NCBI GenBank assembly: GCA_947476555.1
Contig: CANJRI010000017.1
Coordinates: 1-43,213 of the forward strand
Direction of reading: 5' to 3'
From: Caulobacteraceae bacterium
GTDB taxonomy: Bacteria > Pseudomonadota > Alphaproteobacteria > Caulobacterales > Caulobacteraceae
DNA: 43,213 nucleotides
Positions 16,048 to 26,807 of the stretch are shown piece after piece (positions within the stretch are counted from its first letter, which is position 1; each line of letters opens with the position of its first letter). The notes beneath the pieces were generated by a model, which saw only the letters and a list, made by a program, of their open reading frames with translations, made no database searches and had not been told where the DNA came from. A program made the translations under genes and the position numbers.

Positions 16048-16101
16048 GTCGAGCCTTTCCGGTTCGGGTGGAACCACCCGAACCGGATGAAAAGGCTCGA
16101 C
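16048..16101. repeat. 24-bp inverted repeat (large hairpin) in accA/DUF6766 divergent region
   Basis: The outer arms 16048-16058 and 16091-16101 (11 bp, GTCGAGCCTTT and its complement) enclose inner arms 16059-16071 and 16074-16086 (13 bp, perfect). The centre is AA, with a 4-nt bulge (ATGA) on one side. No protein is encoded. It could be a protein-binding operator, an RNA hairpin in either leader, or a small mobile palindrome. Confidence 0.8.
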
Positions 16102-16115
16102 TTCAAAAGTCTGGC

Positions 16116-16159
16116 GCGTGACGGGCGCCGGAACCGGCTTCCACTTCCGGCTGTCACGC
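16116..16159. repeat. Second inverted repeat in accA leader
   Basis: GCGTGAC at 16116-16122 pairs with GTCACGC at 16153-16159, and CCGGAA at 16128-16133 pairs with TTCCGG at 16145-16150. The 7-bp and 6-bp stems are separated by an interior loop. It starts 14 nt after the first inverted repeat and ends 45 nt before the accA start. Confidence 0.65.
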
Positions 16160-16204
16160 ACTAGTTTCCGCCAGCTTCCCCGACCACCTGGAAATCCCCT
16201 TCAG

Positions 16205-17161
16205 ATGCCCGCGCACTACCTTGAGTTCGAACGTCCCATCGCCGACGTCGAAACCAAGATCGAGGAGCTCTCCAAGCTCTCGGAAACGGCCGCCTCCGGC
16301 GCCTTCGAGTCCGAGATCGAGGCGCTGCGCGCCCGGGCGCAGGAGATGCGCCGGGAGGCCTACGCCAATCTCGACGCCTGGCAGAAGACCCAGGTCGCCC
16401 GACATCCCGACCGGCCGCACTTCGTGGACTACGCCGAGGCCCTGATCGAGGACTTCCAGGAGCTTCGGGGCGACCGCAAGTTTGCCGACGACCAGGCGAT
16501 CATGGGCGGGCTGGGCCGGTTCCGCGGCATGCCGGTGGTGGTGATGGGCCACGAGAAGGGCCGCGACACCGTCACCCGCGTGAAGCACAATTTCGGCTAC
16601 GCCCGGCCCGAGGGCTACCGCAAGGCCATCCGCCTGATGGAGCTGGGCGAGCGTTTCGGCCTGCCGGTGATCAGCTTCATCGACACCGCCGGCGCCTATC
16701 CTGGCGTGGCCAGCGAGGAGCGCGGCGTCGCCGAGGCCATCGCCCGCTCCACCGAGAAGTGCCTGACCCTCAATGTGCCCAACGTCGCGGTGATCAGCGG
16801 CGAGGGCGGTTCGGGCGGCGCCATCGCCATCGCCGGGACCAACCGGGTGCTGATCCTGGAGCACGCGATCTATTCGGTGATCGCTCCGGAGGGCGCCAAT
16901 TCGATCCTCTGGCGCGGCGCCAAGACCGCCGGCGAGGCCGCCAAGGCCATGAAGATCACCGCCCAGGACCTGCTGCGCAGCAAGATCGTCGACCGGATCA
17001 TTCCCGAACCCCCGGGCGGCGCCCATTCCGATCCCGAGACCGCGATGAACAACGTCGCCGACGTCCTCGAGGAGGAGCTGAAGGCCCTGCAGGGCCTCGA
17101 CGCCCAGACCCTCCGCGCGCGCCGGGCCGAGCGCTTCTACGCCATCGGGCGTGAAGCCTAG
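16205..17161 (+). CDS. accA: Acetyl-CoA carboxylase carboxyltransferase subunit alpha
   Basis: A 318-residue AccA (E. coli 319). With AccD it transfers CO2 from biotin-BCCP to acetyl-CoA to make malonyl-CoA, the first step of fatty-acid synthesis. The N-terminal helical part (YLEFERPIADVETKIEEL) is followed by the crotonase-fold carboxyltransferase core with FIDTAGAYPG (158-167) and GEGGSGGA (199-206), the oxyanion/CoA regions. I chose ATG 16205 from family alignment; no strong Shine-Dalgarno precedes it. The stop codon overlaps the stop of the convergent TonB receptor within the tetranucleotide CTAG. It is a stand-alone gene here (accD is elsewhere). Confidence 0.97.
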   Translation: MPAHYLEFERPIADVETKIEELSKLSETAASGAFESEIEALRARAQEMRREAYANLDAWQKTQVARHPDRPHFVDYAEALIEDFQELRGDRKFADDQAIMGGLGRFRGMPVVVMGHEKGRDTVTRVKHNFGYARPEGYRKAIRLMELGERFGLPVISFIDTAGAYPGVASEERGVAEAIARSTEKCLTLNVPNVAVISGEGGSGGAIAIAGTNRVLILEHAIYSVIAPEGANSILWRGAKTAGEAAKAMKITAQDLLRSKIVDRIIPEPPGGAHSDPETAMNNVADVLEEELKALQGLDAQTLRARRAERFYAIGREA

Positions 17162-20100
17162 AACCGCGCGGTAAGGCTGGCCTGCACGTAGCGGCCGAGG
17201 GCGTCGTAGGTGCCCGCGGTGGCCCGCGCGTCCGGATTGACCGCGCCGTAGGGCGGGGCCTTGTCGAACAGGTTGCGGACCGCGACCTGCGCGCGGACGC
17301 TTCGAAGGCCGAGGCCCGGCGCGTCCAGGTCGTAGCTCACAGCGGCGTCGTGCAGGAAGTAGTCGTCCACGCCGAGCGGATAGCGCCCTTCGAAGGTGAA
17401 GTCGTTGTTGAAGCGCGAGGCGCCGATCCAGCTCGTCACCCACAGCAGGCGCAGGTTTTGGATCTCGGCGGCGCTCTCCAGTTTCCACCGCCACTTGGGG
17501 GCGCCGATCTCGCCCTGGTCACGGTTGAGATCCGAGCCCAGGCCGTTGATCGAGGTCTCAAGGCGCTTCAGGCGCACCACCTGCAGATCGAAGTCCAGGC
17601 GCGCGGGGCCAAGGTCGGCGCCGTACTTGGCCGCCGCCGTGAAGCCCTGAAAGTCCACATAGCCGGCGTTCACGTAGCTGGTCGCCGCGCCGGCGGCGGT
17701 CGATCCGTCACCCACGGCCTCGCCGGTCGCCAGCACCTGGCCCCGGCGAGTGGCGACGGTCAGGGCCGCCCGGCCCCTCTGGAAGCGCGAGCAGGCGGCC
17801 GGGTCGCCACCGTCGTAGCAGGCCTGCAGGACGTTGGTCAGGGTGAAGGCGCTGATCGCGTCGGTGATCCGCACTTCCGTCCAATCGAAGGTGAACTCAA
17901 GGCCGGGGACCGGGTGCGGCTGGACGACGACGCCGGCGGACCACTGGCGCGCCGTTTCATTCTCGAGGTTCGGGTTGCCCTCATTGGTGCCGGCTGGGTT
18001 GGTGGTCTGGGCCGTGAGCTGGAAGCCGGTCGGCAGCCCCAGGGCCTGGAAGGCCGCTTCGCAATTGGCCCGTCGCGCGGTGGGGCTGGGCCCGCCGCCG
18101 ATGTTGCGCGCGTCGCACGGATCGATGACGCCGGAATGGAACACGGTCGCACGCGGCAGGAACAGCTCGGTCACCGCCGGGGCGCGGAAAGAGCGGCCCC
18201 GCTGGGCTCGGAAAGTGATGCCGCTCGTCGGGGTCCAGCGACCACCCATGCTCCAGGCATGGTCCTTGCCCGCCCGTGAGTGGTCGATGGCGCGCCAGGC
18301 GCCCTCGACCTCTAGCTGCTCGACCAGCGGCAGCGTCACGTCGCCCCCAAGCAGCGGCACGCGGGTCTCCACATAGAGTTCCTGGGTGTCGAACTTGCCG
18401 GTGGTGGAGGTGATGGCGGCCTGGCGGCCCACGCCGCCGCGCTGGGCCTCGTTCGGGCTGAAATCCGACTTGGCGTAACGGGCCTCCAAGCCCGCCACGA
18501 CCTGCCAGGGGCCGGCCGGCAACTGCGCGACGTCCAGCCCGGCGTTGGCCTCGTAGACCGTCTGCAGGATCTTGAAATCCGTCACGAAGTCGACGCCGAT
18601 CCAGGCCAGCGCCGCGGCGCTGGGCGCGCCCTGGCCGAACAGGTTGAGCGGGGCGCAGCCAGCGGCGCGGGCCGTGACGTCGCGGCAGACCGGAGCCCCC
18701 GCCGCATCGCGGATCACGTCGACGGCCTGAGTGAACCGGACCTGGTTGATGTTGGACGAACTGAAGCGCCCCTCGATCTGACCCTGGTTGTAGGACAGGT
18801 TCCAGAAGCCCGGACGGGCGGCCACTTCGAAGTCGCCCTCCAGGGCCAGCAGGCCGCGGAAGGTTTCCGAGGTCGAGCGTACGCCGTTGGTCCCCAGCTC
18901 CGGGGAAGTGCGGGAGAACTGGAACACCACCTCGCCCGGCGCGCGGGGATCGGGGGTGAGCGGCGTCGGCTGGGCGAGGATCGCCGCCCGGCTTGCCGCC
19001 GGCAGGAAGGGGTTTGAGGTCGACAGCGTCAGAAAGCTGGACGTTCCCGACAGGACAGGGGCGTTCATGATCGGCTGGTTGAAGGCCTCGCTGGAATTGA
19101 CCTTGGCGTAGGTCCATTCCGCCTTCGCCCGAACATTCTCGCTGAAATTGTAGGTGGCGAAGCCGGTCGCGACGTGGCGCTCGACCGGCGCGACGAGGCT
19201 GGTGAAGGGCGCCAGGTCCAGGCCTTCGCCGCCGCTCGCCGTTCCGCTCTGGTAGAACCGGCCGGCATCGTAGGGGATCAGCGCGCCGCCCGGTCCGAAC
19301 TGGGCGGACACCCGGGCGCCCGTCGAGGACAGGATGGTGAGCGGCTGCACCGGATTGGCGCCCGCCGCCAGGCGGAAGGGCAGGCCGCCCAGGGTGGTTT
19401 CGGGGATCCGCCGGTCGGCGATCAGTATCGCCCCGGGGACGTTGTCGCTGGCGCTGGTGTTGGCGGGGTTGGCGGCGAACGCCAGTTGCTCGGCGCCGAA
19501 GTCCCGGTCGGCGAACGACAGGGCCGAGGTCCGGCTGTACTCGTAGGACGCCATGAGATTGAGCCGGCCGAACGTCCGGCCGGCCGCCAGGCGTCCGCGC
19601 CAGTCGTCGTAGCCGTCGGCCTGGCCATAGCGCACGTCCGCTTCCAGGCCGTCGAAGGCGCTGCGGGTCACGATGTTGACCACCCCGGCCACCGCGTCCG
19701 ATCCATAGACCGCCGAGCCGCCCGCCTGGACGATCTCGATCCGCTCCACGAAGGCCGTGGGCATGAGGTTGAGGTCGACCTGCTCTCCGGCGGGCGCGCC
19801 GGTGAAGATGGAGGCCGGATTGCCGCCCACGAACCGCCGGCCATTGACCAGCACCAGGGTGCGGTTGGACCCGAGGTTGTTCAGGTTGACGAAGTTGCGG
19901 CCCGTTCCGAACGTCGCCTGGTCGCTGATCGGGCTGACCGGGACACCCATGGTGGGCTCCTCGTTCAGGGCGTCGGCGAGATTGATGAAGCCGCGCTGGT
20001 CGAGACGCTCGCCCTGGATCACCTGCAGCGGCTGTACGGCCGTGAGGTTCGGCCGCGGAATCCGCGATCCGGTGACGACGATCTCCTCCACCGCAGGGGC

Positions 20101-20175
20101 CTGCGCGCCGGCGACGGCCGGAACCGCGGCCGAGGACAGAAGGACAAGACGCAGGAGAGTCCGGCATGCAGGCAT
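17158..20175 (-). CDS. TonB-dependent outer-membrane receptor
   Basis: A 1005-residue protein. It has a signal peptide (LLRLVLLSSAAVPAVAGAQA), a TonB box-like EEIVVTGSRI right after the mature N-terminus, a plug domain (~30-170: LVNGRRFVGG, IEIVQAGGSAVYGSDAVAGVVNIVTR), and a long 22-strand beta-barrel domain ending in SLTARF with terminal Phe, as outer-membrane beta-barrels do. The IPRPNLTAVQPLQVI and 'V-N-I-V-T' features resemble receptors for oligosaccharides or peptides common in Caulobacterales rather than siderophore receptors, but the substrate cannot be assigned. Paired cysteines (CDARN...CEAAF; CYDGGDPAACSRF; CRDVTARAAGC) lie in predicted extracellular loops. The start ATG 20175 is fixed by the signal peptide. 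No transporter partner is adjacent. Confidence 0.95.
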   Translation of the reverse strand: MPACRTLLRLVLLSSAAVPAVAGAQAPAVEEIVVTGSRIPRPNLTAVQPLQVIQGERLDQRGFINLADALNEEPTMGVPVSPISDQATFGTGRNFVNLNNLGSNRTLVLVNGRRFVGGNPASIFTGAPAGEQVDLNLMPTAFVERIEIVQAGGSAVYGSDAVAGVVNIVTRSAFDGLEADVRYGQADGYDDWRGRLAAGRTFGRLNLMASYEYSRTSALSFADRDFGAEQLAFAANPANTSASDNVPGAILIADRRIPETTLGGLPFRLAAGANPVQPLTILSSTGARVSAQFGPGGALIPYDAGRFYQSGTASGGEGLDLAPFTSLVAPVERHVATGFATYNFSENVRAKAEWTYAKVNSSEAFNQPIMNAPVLSGTSSFLTLSTSNPFLPAASRAAILAQPTPLTPDPRAPGEVVFQFSRTSPELGTNGVRSTSETFRGLLALEGDFEVAARPGFWNLSYNQGQIEGRFSSSNINQVRFTQAVDVIRDAAGAPVCRDVTARAAGCAPLNLFGQGAPSAAALAWIGVDFVTDFKILQTVYEANAGLDVAQLPAGPWQVVAGLEARYAKSDFSPNEAQRGGVGRQAAITSTTGKFDTQELYVETRVPLLGGDVTLPLVEQLEVEGAWRAIDHSRAGKDHAWSMGGRWTPTSGITFRAQRGRSFRAPAVTELFLPRATVFHSGVIDPCDARNIGGGPSPTARRANCEAAFQALGLPTGFQLTAQTTNPAGTNEGNPNLENETARQWSAGVVVQPHPVPGLEFTFDWTEVRITDAISAFTLTNVLQACYDGGDPAACSRFQRGRAALTVATRRGQVLATGEAVGDGSTAAGAATSYVNAGYVDFQGFTAAAKYGADLGPARLDFDLQVVRLKRLETSINGLGSDLNRDQGEIGAPKWRWKLESAAEIQNLRLLWVTSWIGASRFNNDFTFEGRYPLGVDDYFLHDAAVSYDLDAPGLGLRSVRAQVAVRNLFDKAPPYGAVNPDARATAGTYDALGRYVQASLTARF

Positions 20176-20274
20176 GGTTGGTTCCGTCGCGCGGGTGAGC
20201 GCCTTAGCAATTGCGGCGGATCGTCGGGCACGCGTCGCGCGACCCGATGCTTCCGCCCGTTGCTCAGGTGTCAC

Positions 20275-20294
20275 ACTCGCGGTTGACTCGCGGT
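20275..20294. promoter_or_regulatory. Two direct repeats upstream of TonB receptor
   Basis: ACTCGCGGT occurs at 20275-20283 and again at 20286-20294. The 11-bp period equals one helical turn and would place two protein monomers on the same DNA face. The site lies about 100 nt upstream of the receptor start. It could be an operator; no binding protein can be named. Confidence 0.35.
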
Positions 20295-20316
20295 AAAGTT
20301 GACCGTTATTCAGGTT

Positions 20317-21327
20317 CTAACGGATTGATTTCAACTCAAAAGAGAGTTCCGCAACCGAACCCTCGGTGGTTGCCCAGGAGCACATGAACCGCACGCTGCC
20401 GTCGAGGAAGCGGTAGGCGAACCATCCGCGCTCGCGCAGCCGCCCCAGCGCCGCCTCGTCCATCTCCACGAAGACGCCGTTGGCCTCCACCGGGTGCAGG
20501 ACCGGGAAGGGGCAGTCCGCCGCCAGCTTGCGGGCCATGGCGTTGGCGTGGGCGGCGCGGCGGACGAAGGCGCCGTCCCGCAGCATGCCGACGAACGGCG
20601 CCGCGTAGAACCGGCCCTTGGAGGGCAGCTGGCCGGCCTGTTTCAGCCGAGCGTCGAAGCGGCGGGCGAGGGCGCGGTCCAGGATCACCACCGCCTCGGT
20701 GGGCGGCATGCCGGCCTTGGTCCCGCCCAGCACCAGCAGGTCGACTCCCAGCCCCGCGATGGCCTTGAGATCGAAGCCGGCCGCCGCCGCATTGGCGAGC
20801 CGGGCGCCGTCGAGGTGGACTCCGCAGCCGGCGGCCCGGGCCGGCGCGATCAGCACCTTCAACGCGGCGGTGTCATAGACGGTCCCGAATTCGGTGGCGT
20901 TGGTCAGCGAGAGCGCCGCCGGCGACTGACGATGGGAGACGTCGGGCGCCTCCAGGGCGGCCTGCAGCGCGGCCGGGTCGATGCGGCCCGAGGCCCCGGG
21001 CAGGCGGATCAGCCCCATGCCCTGGCCGAACAGCCCAGGCGCCCCGGTCTCGTCGGTGCAGACGTGGGCGTGCTCGTGGGCCAGCACCGCCTCGAACGGC
21101 CGGCAGAGCGCGGCCAGGCTGAGGGCGTTGGCGGCCGTGCCCGAGGCCACGAACCGGACCTCGGCCTCGCAATCCAGCAACCCGCGCACCAGGTCGGCGG
21201 CCTCGGCGGTGACCGCATCGGTCCCATACCCCGAGGCGAAGCCGGTGTTGGCCTCCGCCAGCGCCGCCATCGCTTCCGGCGCGGCCGGGGCGGTGTTGTC
21301 CGAGGCGAAATCGTAGCGCGGGGTCAT
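20317..21327 (-). CDS. ltaE: Low-specificity L-threonine aldolase
   Basis: A 336-residue PLP enzyme of the fold-type I beta-eliminating/threonine aldolase family. It cleaves L-threonine or allo-threonine to glycine and acetaldehyde. Features are DFASDNTAPA at the N-terminus (Ser/Asp at the active site), HEHAHV (84-89) that stacks on PLP, D173 in HLDGARLAN that contacts the pyridine nitrogen, and K204 in LGGTKAGM, the Schiff-base lysine. I chose ATG 21327 because the family pattern MTPRYDFASDN starts there. It is divergent from the RDD gene, with 73 nt between. The last codons lie 141 nt before the TonB receptor start, so the two may be co-transcribed. Confidence 0.92.
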   Translation of the reverse strand: MTPRYDFASDNTAPAAPEAMAALAEANTGFASGYGTDAVTAEAADLVRGLLDCEAEVRFVASGTAANALSLAALCRPFEAVLAHEHAHVCTDETGAPGLFGQGMGLIRLPGASGRIDPAALQAALEAPDVSHRQSPAALSLTNATEFGTVYDTAALKVLIAPARAAGCGVHLDGARLANAAAAGFDLKAIAGLGVDLLVLGGTKAGMPPTEAVVILDRALARRFDARLKQAGQLPSKGRFYAAPFVGMLRDGAFVRRAAHANAMARKLAADCPFPVLHPVEANGVFVEMDEAALGRLRERGWFAYRFLDGSVRFMCSWATTEGSVAELSFELKSIR

Positions 21328-21400
21328 GGGCTCTCCTGCAAAGGAGCCTCGACGGATGACGCGACGCCGGTCAAGCTCCGCCTGTCGCGGAGTGACAGGT

Positions 21401-22156
21401 ATGGCCGAGGAAACCGGGGGAATGATCTGGCGGCGCATCGCGGCAGCCTGGATCGACGGGGTGCTGTTCGTGGCCGCGGCCAGCCTCATCTCGGTGGCGC
21501 TCTATTTCGGCTCCAACGGGGTGGTGCGCGCGCCCACCTTCCAGCCCGCCACCAGCTGCGCCGCCCTCGTGCAGATTCCGGCGGCCGTGGCGGCCAAGGC
21601 CCAGGCGGCGATCGCCGCCCAGAGCTCCAGGCCGGTGGAGGCGATGCTCTGCCGGCGGGTGTTCCTGGGCTTCGAGAGCGGTCGTTTCGTGTCCTTGACC
21701 CTGGAAGCCCAGCAGGGCGAGAACGTCTTCTCCGCCCGCGTCTTCCAGCCGGTGGACAGGGATGGCGCGCCCATCGAGCCGGTGACCTTCGACTGGCTCT
21801 ATCCGTTTGTCTTCCTCCTGGCGCTCACCGCCTTCGAGGCCACCACGGGCGCCACGCCCGGCAAGAGCGCGGTGGGGATCCGCAGGATCGGTCTGGGGGG
21901 TGAGCGGCCGGACTTCCCGCGCGCCCTGGCCCGCAACATCCTGGTCTATGCCTGGCTGTTCGCCTGGATATTCTGGCCCCTGGCGATGCGCACGGTGGGC
22001 CCGATGCTGGTGGAGGCCGGCGCGACCCTTCCCGTGCTGCAGGCCGCCGGCTGGGCCCCGGTCCTGCTGCTGATGGCCGTCCCGTTCCTGATGTTGCTGT
22101 TCGGGCGCCCGCCGCTCTACGACCGGCTGACCGGCCTGCGGGCCATCAAGGCCTGA
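21401..22156 (+). CDS. RDD family membrane protein
   Basis: A 251-residue protein with at least three transmembrane helices: 15-40 (AAWIDGVLFVAAASLISVALYF), a second near 130-150 and others near 190 and 215-240. The RDD hallmark is R12 with the D19-containing WIDG in helix 1 and the ATTGATPGKSAVGIRRI loop. A periplasmic or cytoplasmic insert of about 80 residues separates helices 1 and 2 and holds two cysteines. RDD proteins have no uniform function (some are Na+/H+ antiporters). The start is ATG 21401 with GGAG upstream. It overlaps the convergent TetR gene by 11 nt at the 3' end. Confidence 0.85.
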   Translation: MAEETGGMIWRRIAAAWIDGVLFVAAASLISVALYFGSNGVVRAPTFQPATSCAALVQIPAAVAAKAQAAIAAQSSRPVEAMLCRRVFLGFESGRFVSLTLEAQQGENVFSARVFQPVDRDGAPIEPVTFDWLYPFVFLLALTAFEATTGATPGKSAVGIRRIGLGGERPDFPRALARNILVYAWLFAWIFWPLAMRTVGPMLVEAGATLPVLQAAGWAPVLLLMAVPFLMLLFGRPPLYDRLTGLRAIKA

Positions 22157-22718
22157 GGCCCCGCGTCAGGGTGGCGGTGGTGGCGCGGTGGAGATCCAGC
22201 GCGGCGCCGGGCGGCAGCTTTCCGGCCAGCTCCAGCACCACCGCCCCATGGGCCGCCGCCCAGAACATCGTGCCGATCCGGTCCGGGTCGCCGTCCAGGG
22301 GGCCGTCGGCGGTCATGTCCCTTAGCCACAGCTCGAAAAGCCCGCGCGAGCGGGCGATGGCGCCGACCAGGGCCGGATAGCGGCTGATGTCAGGCTGGTT
22401 CAGGTCGAACATCAGCTTGAAGGTTGGCGGGTTTTCCAGGGCGAAGGCGATATAGGCCTCGCCCAGCGACACCCCCTGCGCCCGCGCGCCCTCCAGGGTG
22501 TCGGTGAAGCGCTCGAAGGCCGCCGCGCGGATCGCGGCCAGGATCTCGTCCTTGTCATGAAAGTAACGGTAGGGGGTCATCGGCGAGACCCCGAGCTCGG
22601 ACGCCAGCTGACGCATGGTGACCGACTGCAGCCCCTGCTCGGCGAACAGCCGTTCAGCGGCGGCGCACAGACGTTCGCGGAAGTCCGCTACGTCAATGTC
22701 GGTCAGGACCTTCGGCAT
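22146..22718 (-). CDS. TetR/AcrR family transcriptional regulator
   Basis: A 190-residue regulator. The N-terminal TetR helix-turn-helix spans ~13-58: LCAAAERLFAEQG, then SVTMRQLASELGVS and PYRYFHDKDEIL. The C-terminal ligand/dimer domain resembles the WHG-type TetR_C_33 (FALENPPTFKLMFDL). The ligand and targets are unknown. The gene stands between RDD (convergent, 11-nt 3' overlap) and secA (same strand, 26 nt upstream), with no obvious efflux or catabolic partner, so its targets may be distant or it may control itself. The start is ATG 22718. Confidence 0.9.
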   Translation of the reverse strand: MPKVLTDIDVADFRERLCAAAERLFAEQGLQSVTMRQLASELGVSPMTPYRYFHDKDEILAAIRAAAFERFTDTLEGARAQGVSLGEAYIAFALENPPTFKLMFDLNQPDISRYPALVGAIARSRGLFELWLRDMTADGPLDGDPDRIGTMFWAAAHGAVVLELAGKLPPGAALDLHRATTATLTRGLRP

Positions 22719-22744
22719 GCCGCAAGTCTAGTCCCTTGGAGGGC

Positions 22745-25501
<2,757 letters not shown>

Positions 25502-25584
25502 TGGGGTTGTCCGTCTGGGCAGGCGCTAGGGGGCGGGACCCGTCGCTTGCCGGGAAAATGGCGCTCTTTTGGGGCGGGCGAGAC

Positions 25585-26517
25585 TTAAGCAGCGCCCATG
25601 CCAGTGTCAACGCGCCCGGCCTTCGGTAGCGTGAGGCCCGGCGGCGGCGGCGCTCTGGCGCCCTCCGCCCGCAGCCAGAGCCCGAAGGCCTCGGCGGCTG
25701 GATTTTCGGCCAGTCGCGGGCGCAGGTAGAGATAGCGGGCGGGGATGGTGACGAAGCCGAACGGCGCCGCCAGGCGGCCCCGCAGCACTTCCGGCTCGGC
25801 GAACGACCAAGTGGTCACGCCCACCCCCAGGCCGGCCGCCGCCGCCTCCAGCATGTGGGAATTGTGCTCGAATTCCCGATCCATCGGCGACGGGGGCAGC
25901 GCTATCCCCGCCTGACGCCCCCATTCGCTCCATCCGGCCAGGAACGAGGCGCAGTGCAGGCGGGGCAGGGCAAGGACCCGCTGCAGGTCGCCGCCTTGCT
26001 CGGCCAGCAGTTCGGCCGACATCACCAAGCCCACGTGGTTGGGCATGAACGCCGTGTAGCGCCAATCGCCGGCCGGCCGGCCCTCGATGCTGCGGATCGC
26101 CGCCTGGTAGCCGAGCCCGAAATCCACCGGCGCGTAGCTTTCCAGGATCCGGACCCGCAGGCCGGGCTGCTGATCCAGGAAACCCGGCAGGCGGGGAATC
26201 AGCCATTTCATGGCGAAGGTGCCGTAGCAGGAGACCACCAGTTCCCGGTCCAGCGCCGCCCCGGGCAGGGCGGCGGCAATCATGTCGAATGCGGAGGAAA
26301 GGGCGGCGGCCAGCCGTTGCCCGGCTTCGGTGAGCCGCAGGTCGCGGCGCGGCCCCACCACCAGCCGCACGCCCATCCGCAACTCCAGGGCCCGCACCTG
26401 TCGGCTCACCGCGCCGTGGGTGATCGCCAGGTCCTGGGCGGCGCGGGTCATCGAGCCGGCGCGGGCGAAAGCCTCGAAGGCGCGCAGGGCGGTCAGGGGC
26501 GGAAGAGCTCTCGTCAT
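25585..26517 (-). CDS. LysR family transcriptional regulator (GcvA-like)
   Basis: A 310-residue LTTR. The N-terminal winged HTH has PPLTALRAFEAFARAGS (6-22) and MTRAAQDLAITHGAVSRQV (23-41), followed by the dimer helix. The periplasmic-binding-like effector domain spans about 95-295. The start PPLTALRAFEA and THGAVSRQ are typical of the GcvA/AmpR-like subgroup. The start ATG 26517 overlaps an inverted repeat with the T-N11-A pattern. Divergently there is only a small doubtful open frame and, further on, the PpiC-like lipoprotein gene, so the target is not evident. AmpR-like regulators usually control a divergent gene; no beta-lactamase is present. Confidence 0.92.
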   Translation of the reverse strand: MTRALPPLTALRAFEAFARAGSMTRAAQDLAITHGAVSRQVRALELRMGVRLVVGPRRDLRLTEAGQRLAAALSSAFDMIAAALPGAALDRELVVSCYGTFAMKWLIPRLPGFLDQQPGLRVRILESYAPVDFGLGYQAAIRSIEGRPAGDWRYTAFMPNHVGLVMSAELLAEQGGDLQRVLALPRLHCASFLAGWSEWGRQAGIALPPSPMDREFEHNSHMLEAAAAGLGVGVTTWSFAEPEVLRGRLAAPFGFVTIPARYLYLRPRLAENPAAEAFGLWLRAEGARAPPPPGLTLPKAGRVDTGMGAA

Positions 26518-26533
26518 GTGATCTCAGCTCACA
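26517..26533. promoter_or_regulatory. Inverted repeat at LysR start (possible LTTR box)
   Basis: TGTGA-N7-TCACA, containing T-N11-A (26519 to 26531), overlaps the LysR start codon. LTTRs bind T-N11-A palindromes near their own promoters, so autoregulation is plausible. It resembles a CRP site but has a 7-nt rather than 6-nt spacer. Confidence 0.4.
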
Positions 26534-26587
26534 ATAACGGGCGGCTTAATCGATTGCCGCCCGCCGGCCAAGCCTGCAGATCAGGCC

Positions 26588-26725
26588 ATGTCCCGCACCC
26601 AACCCTCATCCGGCTACGTCCTGGCTGTCCTTGGCCTCTGGGCGGCGATCCTCGTCAGCCTCTTCGGGCCCGGCGACGGGTCAGGCCTGCCTGCCCACCC
26701 TCAAGAGCTCGCCTGCGGCCGTTGA
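26588..26725 (+). CDS. Possible 45-aa single-span membrane peptide
   Basis: A short open frame from ATG 26588, 45 residues. It has a polar start (MSRTQPSSG), one hydrophobic stretch (YVLAVLGLWAAILVSLF) long enough to span the membrane, then a polar Gly/Pro/His tail with one Cys. The ribosome site is weak. It lies in the 290-nt gap between divergent LysR and the PpiC-like gene and is otherwise the only coding candidate there. I do not recognise it; it may be spurious. Confidence 0.3.
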   Translation: MSRTQPSSGYVLAVLGLWAAILVSLFGPGDGSGLPAHPQELACGR

Positions 26726-26756
26726 GCGGGCTTTCATCCGCCGCCTTTAGTAGCTA

Positions 26757-26787
26757 GGGACGGACGGCCTCTTCGGAGGCGGGTCCC
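26757..26787 (+). other. Leader hairpin with TTCG tetraloop before PpiC-like gene
   Basis: GCCTC-TTCG-GAGGC (26767-26780) is flanked by GGGAC (26757-26761) and GTCCC (26783-26787). UUCG loops make very stable RNA hairpins. It lies 9 nt before the ribosome site of the lipoprotein gene and could be a leader structure or a terminator of upstream transcription. Confidence 0.45.
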
Positions 26788-26807
26788 TGTCCTTCGAGGA
26801 TGTGCGC

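Noticed and set aside
15988..16161. 58-residue N-terminal extension of the DUF6766 protein
   Set aside because: The family pattern starts at ATG 15987. The extension is coded by the 24-bp palindrome and gives an implausible sequence.
26517..26533. CRP-type binding site
   Set aside because: The TGTGA and TCACA halves are separated by 7 nt instead of 6, and the site overlaps a LysR start where a T-N11-A box is the simpler reading.
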